From: Cristatella mucedo
Lineage: Eukaryota > Bryozoa > Phylactolaemata > Cristatellidae
Assembly (NCBI GenBank): GCA_009760855.2
Contig: WPIO01000019.1
Location: forward strand, 5,622,501-5,686,500
Direction: 5' to 3'
Length of the DNA: 64,000 nucleotides
The position numbers and the translations under genes are program-made. The notes under the pieces were generated by a model. The model was not told where the DNA came from and did not search any database. It saw nothing but the letters and a program-made list of their open reading frames with translations. Shown here piece by piece: positions 59,033 to 64,000 of this stretch (its first letter is position 1; each line of letters starts with the position of its first letter).

Positions 59033-61164
59033 GTGCATGTGTGCACGTAGATATCCAAACGCTCCATTTAAACTGGCAATGCCTGCGTACGTGCACACGG
59101 TAGTCTTGGCTAAATTATGTGCGCCCGAAGTCGCTATGCAGTCGTTGCCAGCACGTAAGTTGTGTGTTCCTGGAGAGCCATCAATGAGAAACCGCTAGAT
59201 ACAGCCGGTGTTAGGTGACTCAGGAGCTGCCCACGGTGCTGCTTCGGTGTCGTCCCCAATTCAAAATGATCGAGGTGCCTGCTGCTCCTGGGGCAGCCAA
59301 TACCAGTCATCATCATCGATGAGCTAGTTCTGGAACTATCAATGCTAGAAGCATTTGTGGCTGAAACACAGACGAGACATGCAAACGAGAGGACTTGCAA
59401 GCGTGATGGCTGGACTGCTAAAAAAAAGACGATCCGGCAGCCACCCGAGCAGGTTTATGGGATGCGACTGCATTTAGATCTCTGCAGGGCCAGCAGTGGC
59501 TGCCCTGCAGTTCTGTTTGCTTGTGCTTGTCCATTTCGGGTGGGTGGCTGACTATTGGTTCCGTAATAAATGGGTTTGCAACAGCAGGGTTTCGCCTTGT
59601 TGTTGGGAGAGACTCATCTTGCTAGGAGGTATCAGTAGATCCCATAGAGATATATAGTATCTCATAGAGAGACTCAAGATGACATCAACAGCAGGGCTTC
59701 GCCTTGTTGGGAGAGACTCTGGATCATCTCGCCAGGCCGCCAATGCTGCAATGTTTTCCATGTCGAGAATGAGGATTAAGCTTTGTTGATGAGGTGGAAA
59801 ACCGACATGCAACGTCTAGTGATGCTGTCTACAGGCATGCACAGTGGGCATGTCCTAGCATGTGGGTATTGTACCCGAATCTCTAAATTTAGGTATAAAG
59901 AAAATCATGTGCCGAGCTCACGGTCTGTGGTCAGCCCTGCCAGTAATCAAAGCAACTGTTCTGTGGGTGCCTGCGCATTTTACCCAAGTTCCAAGCTCGG
60001 CTAGTTGTTTGAGAGTGCCCAGCGACGACTGAGCTGTATTCATTCGAGCTAGCTGCATGCTCAACTCTGGTCTGCTTTCCACTATGCCGGCAACCCCACC
60101 TGAAGGCCAACCAGTGCTGCATTGCCTCACCCAGACATGCTCCTTGTTCAAGTACCGCTGCAGCTTTTTGCTCTGCAATTATAAACCATCAACAGGTGTT
60201 TTTTAATGTCGCTCGTGACCTAGCACTCGGTGAGGATCACCTATTCTCTTACCTGTCAGTCGAGGACGGTAGTAGTTTAGCTGCTGCTGGAACTCACCAG
60301 CCGAAAGCAGATCGTGCTAGCAGTGGGAATTAAGAGGCATACATGTCATGACCCATGCTGCCAAGCCTGCGCCGGTCTGCTCTATCCGGCCCAGGATTTT
60401 CAATCCGTAGATGGTGGAAACCTCCGTTGGAATTACGTTTTGTGGATTTTTCTGAACACAGTCCTTAAATCACCATCCCACTCCTCTATGGCAATGACCT
60501 AGAATGACTGGCCACTCGGGCTAGCGATATCTACTCTTTCTTTGCCCAGTCGGCCAGCCAAATATGGTAACGTTACCGGCAGGTATCACAAATGTGCCCT
60601 CTGCCCATGGCTGGCACACATCACACAGTCTAATCACAGGATCCTTCGCATGGATGCGCTCTAATCTAAATTTTCCCAGAGTCGGTATGTGGCTATGTGA
60701 ATGGCCAGCGGTGAGGTGGCTTATATGGCAATTTGCTGATGGCAGAGGATCATCAGATATTCCTGTCTACATGTGGCATACCAATGCCAGTGAAAGGAAC
60801 TGCATCTAGCAGCAGTGTGTGGATGCTGTCGAGTGCATTCTTGCTTTAGATTGCTGTGCTGTGCACTCACCGAGTCAGCACATTGTGTCTTTCTTGTGAT
60901 GGACTGGTGGTAGATTGGCCAGGACACCATGCTGTGCTGCTGCATGAGGAGGGGCAGTGCTGCAGTCACAGTTTGATTGCAGCAACAGCTACGGAAGCCA
61001 CGTGTTAAATGTAGCAGACCACTAAGCGACGCCTGTGGCATCATTGGCCATAGCTTGCCAGGTGGTGCTTTACCACTTGAACCAAGTTGCTGCCTTTTCT
61101 TCGTTTTCGCATTCGAGTTGTTCGATTGGGGTTGCTGGCATGGGAATAGAAAAAAATGTTTATA
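59033..61164. other. Presumed MPRIP intron, no clear feature
   Basis: Apart from the spaced repeat at 59578 I see nothing recognisable. Confidence 0.5.
59578..59735. repeat. Spaced direct repeat
   Basis: caacagcagggtttcgccttgttgttgggagagactcatc (59579) recurs as caacagcagggcttcgccttgttgggagagactc about 110 bp later. Between them is a tatctcatagagagactcaagatg-type short repeat. Confidence 0.85.
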
Positions 61165-61335
61165 CACATTGGCTGATTTAACAGCCTCATTTGTATAGCA
61201 GCAGAAGACCCTTATCATATATCCCCAAAGCTTGCAGTTAGCAACAAATGATTGCCCACCGCAGGATTCGAAACCACGACCTCGTCATGAAGAGCGTCAT
61301 GAACGTCATGAAGAGCGAGCACCTTACTTCCTGTG
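61165..61335 (-). mobile_element. SINE-B with internal duplication
   Basis: ggctgatttaacagcctcatttgtatagcagcagaag (61171-61207), cttgcagttagcaac, B box gcaggattcgaaaccacgacc (61262-61282), and then an imperfect gtcatgaagagc repeat (61287-61312) before the A-box part. Confidence 0.75.
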
Positions 61336-61564
61336 TGACTACGGTCCCGCTCTCTGCTCCTTAGGGTTATGGTGGGGTCCTTTGTTACTCACACCCTATG
61401 CTTTCGTGGGTCTGCCTCGTGACAAGTGTGCATTTGTGAACTTGCTCTAGCAGTATTCTTTCTCTTCAACTGCCCAGTCACAAGCCAACCGTTTGCAACA
61501 GTGGAGACTATACTAGCTGAATAATAGTGGTGACTGGTTACGGCATTGCTACATCGACGATACT

Positions 61565-62205
61565 AACAATAATAATAGCAGTAGTAATAATAATAATGGT
61601 CATTTATATAGCCCTTAGGATAACTAAATCTCTTTCTAGGCACTTTTCTTAGTCTGAAAAGAAGCACGTTAATTTGTAGTAATGAAATGCATGTTATCAC
61701 CTCCCATTTGCATACAAATGGCAGCTCACGTGGACAGACCAAAGACTGTGAGGAACATGTGGGTTTGTAGCTTCTTGTAATGTAATTTAATGTAATATAA
61801 TGTGCTTTTTAAATGTCATCAAGTTAAAGGTGTCAGTCGGTGGTGAACTCCCGGCTTTGGGAGCATATGAACCTAAAGCACCCTATCGAAGGATTTGAGG
61901 TTGGTTAGACCCACGGCTAAGCAACTTGTCAGAAAAGCAGGTCTCACTATGAGAAGTCTGATGTGGAAATGTTTTCGGTAAGTGGGCCGGAGCAAGAAAT
62001 TGAAATGACCTAAAAGCGAGTGGTACAACCTTGAAGTCGATAGTTTGCTTGTTGGGGAGCCAGTGCACATGTCAGTTGGGACGTTCACGACAGACAAGCC
62101 TAGCTGTACAGTTTTGCAGCAACTGTAAGCATCCAATTGCACAGTCAGGAAGACCTTCGACTAATAAGTTTCAGAAGTGTTCAGATGAAGTGACAAATGC
62201 ATGGG
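61565..62205 (-). mobile_element. L2-A LINE 3' fragment, degenerate
   Basis: (AAT)n-like run at 61566-61600, tail tctctttctaggcactt (61629), then coding remnants including an LVCRE-like region near 62090 and an AHAFVTS-like end near 62200. Confidence 0.82.
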
Positions 62206-62584
62206 CCCGCTGCACGTGACCTTAATGTACTGATGAAGTCACCAGCTGTTAAACGGTCCATGGCCTTGCCGAGGCTACCAGAAAAGCTATTACTGTGTGG
62301 CTGTGATTGCTGGCATGGGGCTACTTTGTGTCTGTCGAACTGCATGTGACAGGAATGCCGGGCTGAGAGCAAACGGTTCTCAAGGCGCACCAGCTCACGG
62401 ATGCTTGATAGCAGAACCAACCTCAGGATGACTAAGGCGATGGTAAACAACAGATAAGACTTTCATCTGGTCATTTCCAAATTAGTGCTGCTGATATTCA
62501 GCAATTGGTGCCGGGCTGGGTGCTGGCAGTGCCGAACTTCACGGGAGCTTATCGTGGGTCTTCGATGACTGTGTGTAAGCAGAT

Positions 62585-62680
62585 GCGCTCGGTGCACACT
62601 TGTCGGCATCGGTAGCTAGCCCACGCCCCGTGGCGCTCGGTGCACACTTGTCGGCATCGGTAGCTAGCCCACGCCCCGTG
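62585..62680. repeat. 48-bp perfect tandem duplication
   Basis: gcgctcggtgcacacttgtc and the next 28 bases are repeated exactly (62585-62632 and 62633-62680). Confidence 0.95.
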
Positions 62681-62796
62681 GCCCTGCTCACTAGACCTAT
62701 CTTAAAGGATTACGTTTGTCAACATATAAAAAAATCTACTGAGCCGTTTTCCGGTCGATGGTGCCTCTGCATGCTTCTGATTGTGCGATTAGCCTG

Positions 62797-62872
62797 GGAA
62801 GGGATTGATCATTGAGAAGGGATTGGTCACTGAGAAGGGATTGATCACTGGGAAGGGATTGGTCACTGATGA
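62797..62872. repeat. 18-bp tandem repeat, four copies
   Basis: gaagggattgatcattga-like units alternate gatca and ggtca. Confidence 0.93.
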
Positions 62873-63534
62873 TGGTCTTCAGAATTAATAGACGGCCGGC
62901 AGCTCACCATGCTGTAAGTGATGGGTCCTCTGAATATAATTGCTGCTTTTAGCTCCAAGTGTCAGCTTCGTTAGCTGGGTGTTGTTTTCGACTACCAGCT
63001 AGGTGATGCATCACTGCCTGCCGGCAAGTCAATACCGTGGCCATGTGTTTTTTGTGCATATTCTTGTGTGTGCAATGCATGTGTGCATGTGTGTGAGCGA
63101 AAGTTTTGAGTGTTTGTGCGTGTGCGTGCATGTGTGTACTTCAGCATTCGGTGGCCTGCCCACAGCGCTGCCGTATTCGTGTTGTCTGTAAAGTAGAGTG
63201 GTTTACCAAATGTACACGTTTAACAAGCAGTGCTGGATGATCGGGGTCTTATTTTGTTTTTCTTTGGCCTGCCCGAGATTGTCTAGGCTTAGATTGTTAA
63301 GCTCTGCAGTCTGCCTGTGACCCACCTCCACCGACGTTAACCAGACTGCAATTGTTCTGAGGATGCAATTGTTCTGAGACCTGGGCTTGCCCAGCCTACC
63401 TTCATGATCACCTGCCTTTGGGGGGGGGGGCAAGGTTCAGGATATGTCATCGTAACAGGGCATCCAGTGCCGCATATGGATGTCCACTGGCCAACAGCAG
63501 CATAGCACTGTGTAAAGCAGCACAGCAACGTGTA

Positions 63535-63968
63535 AACAACCTAGAGCTCAAAATTTGCTCTGCTAGCATATCTCCTGTTGAATCTGCTCGAAATCTCAGT
63601 GTCCTGTTTCAAATTGACCTTTCATTCCACGCCTGCATCAGCTCTACAGTCAAGCCTGCCTACTTTCAGCTACATAACAATGCTAAAATTCTGGCTTGCT
63701 TAGACAGGGATACCAGATCTAAATTGTTCCATGCATTTGTGACATCCCATCTCGACTTCTAAAACTCACTCCTTGCTGGTCTACCGGCTTGTACAATTGG
63801 GTGCTTACAGTTGGTGCAAAACTGCTGCTAGGCTTGTCTGTCGTGAGCGTCATAGTTGCCACAGCACACTACTTCTACCCGATCTGCACTGGCTCCCAGT
63901 CAAGCAGCGCATCGACTTCAAGGTTCTGCCACTCAAGTTTAGGTCCCTTCATTCTTTGGGTCCAGCCT
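63535..63968 (+). mobile_element. L2-A LINE internal fragment
   Basis: Coding matches include ISPVESARNLSVLFQIDLSF, then AYFQLHNNAKILACLDRDT and HAFVTSHLDF, with a stop at about 63760. After it, frames shift through the VKQRIDFKVL-like region. It stops abruptly at about 63968, where SINE-like sequence starts. Confidence 0.88.
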
Positions 63969-64000
63969 GGTGGTTGCTCTTCATGGCCAAGGTCATGGGT
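63969..64000 (+). mobile_element. Probable SINE-B start at the window edge
   Basis: tgctcttcatggccaaggtcatgggt matches the SINE-B head just upstream of the B box (tgctcttcaagtcctaggtcgtgggttcgag type). L2-A sequence stops where it starts, so it is probably inserted into the L2-A copy. Confidence 0.5.

Larger units (their letters stand above)
62206..63534. other. Presumed MPRIP intron with tandem repeats
   Basis: Holds the 48-bp and 18-bp tandem repeats and a tgtgtg-rich stretch at 63057-63142. No gene seen. Confidence 0.5.

Overview
This is animal nuclear DNA. Short exons with GT/AG boundaries and long introns carry recognisable metazoan proteins. The introns and spacers are crowded with non-LTR (L2/CR1-like) retrotransposon fragments, tRNA-headed SINEs and very long (CT)n/(GA)n tracts. 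No bacterial, viral or organellar gene is seen. I cannot name the phylum. The Rho-regulator exons look more like invertebrate than vertebrate versions: the MPRIP start region resembles arthropod outspread, and the FAM13 exons are divergent and rich in Ala, Ser and Gly.

Host genes. On the minus strand a FAM13-type RhoGAP gene runs from a start ATG at 34633 leftwards and leaves the window at base 1. I assembled eleven coding exons (34633-34465, 31756-31547, 30750-30516, 26433-26303, 17602-17417, 12651-12482, 8609-8516, 7105-6745, 2221-2081, 590-217, 54-1). Their splice phases agree at every junction, apart from one 1-nt frameshift inside exon 4. The first four exons make a RhoGAP domain. The last three match the conserved FAM13 tail region. 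On the plus strand, about 10 kb away and pointing the opposite way, an MPRIP/outspread-type gene (myosin phosphatase Rho-interacting protein) begins at 44528 on the edge of a CpG-rich block. Its second coding exon is 46885-46965, and the rest lies outside or was not found. So the window holds two divergent regulators of Rho/actomyosin signalling.

Mobile DNA. Two L2-like LINE families are present. L2-A has an (ATT)n tail and at least 16 copies or solo tails; the best has a 430-codon open RT region at 24480-25741. L2-B has an (ATTAC)-like tail; its longest copy is 8826-10660 on the minus strand. Two SINE families share a tRNA-like head with A and B boxes. SINE-A ends in a copy of the L2-A 3' tail, which suggests that L2-A mobilises it. 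SINE-B has a different conserved 3' body (tataaatgaggctgtt-type). Several insertions are nested: SINE in L2-A, SINE in L2-B, and L2-A inside a (CT)n tract.

Region by region: 1-34.6 kb is the FAM13 gene with LINE/SINE-filled introns; 34.7-43.4 kb is the spacer between the two genes, with microsatellites and little else; 43.4-45.4 kb is the CpG-rich block; 44.5-64 kb is the start of MPRIP and what is presumably its long following intron, packed with L2-A copies (47.2-50.2, 54.5-57.0, 61.6-62.2 and 63.5 kb to the end). Most long open frames elsewhere are Ser/Leu or Arg/Glu dipeptide readings of (CT)n tracts, or GC-rich noise, and are not genes.
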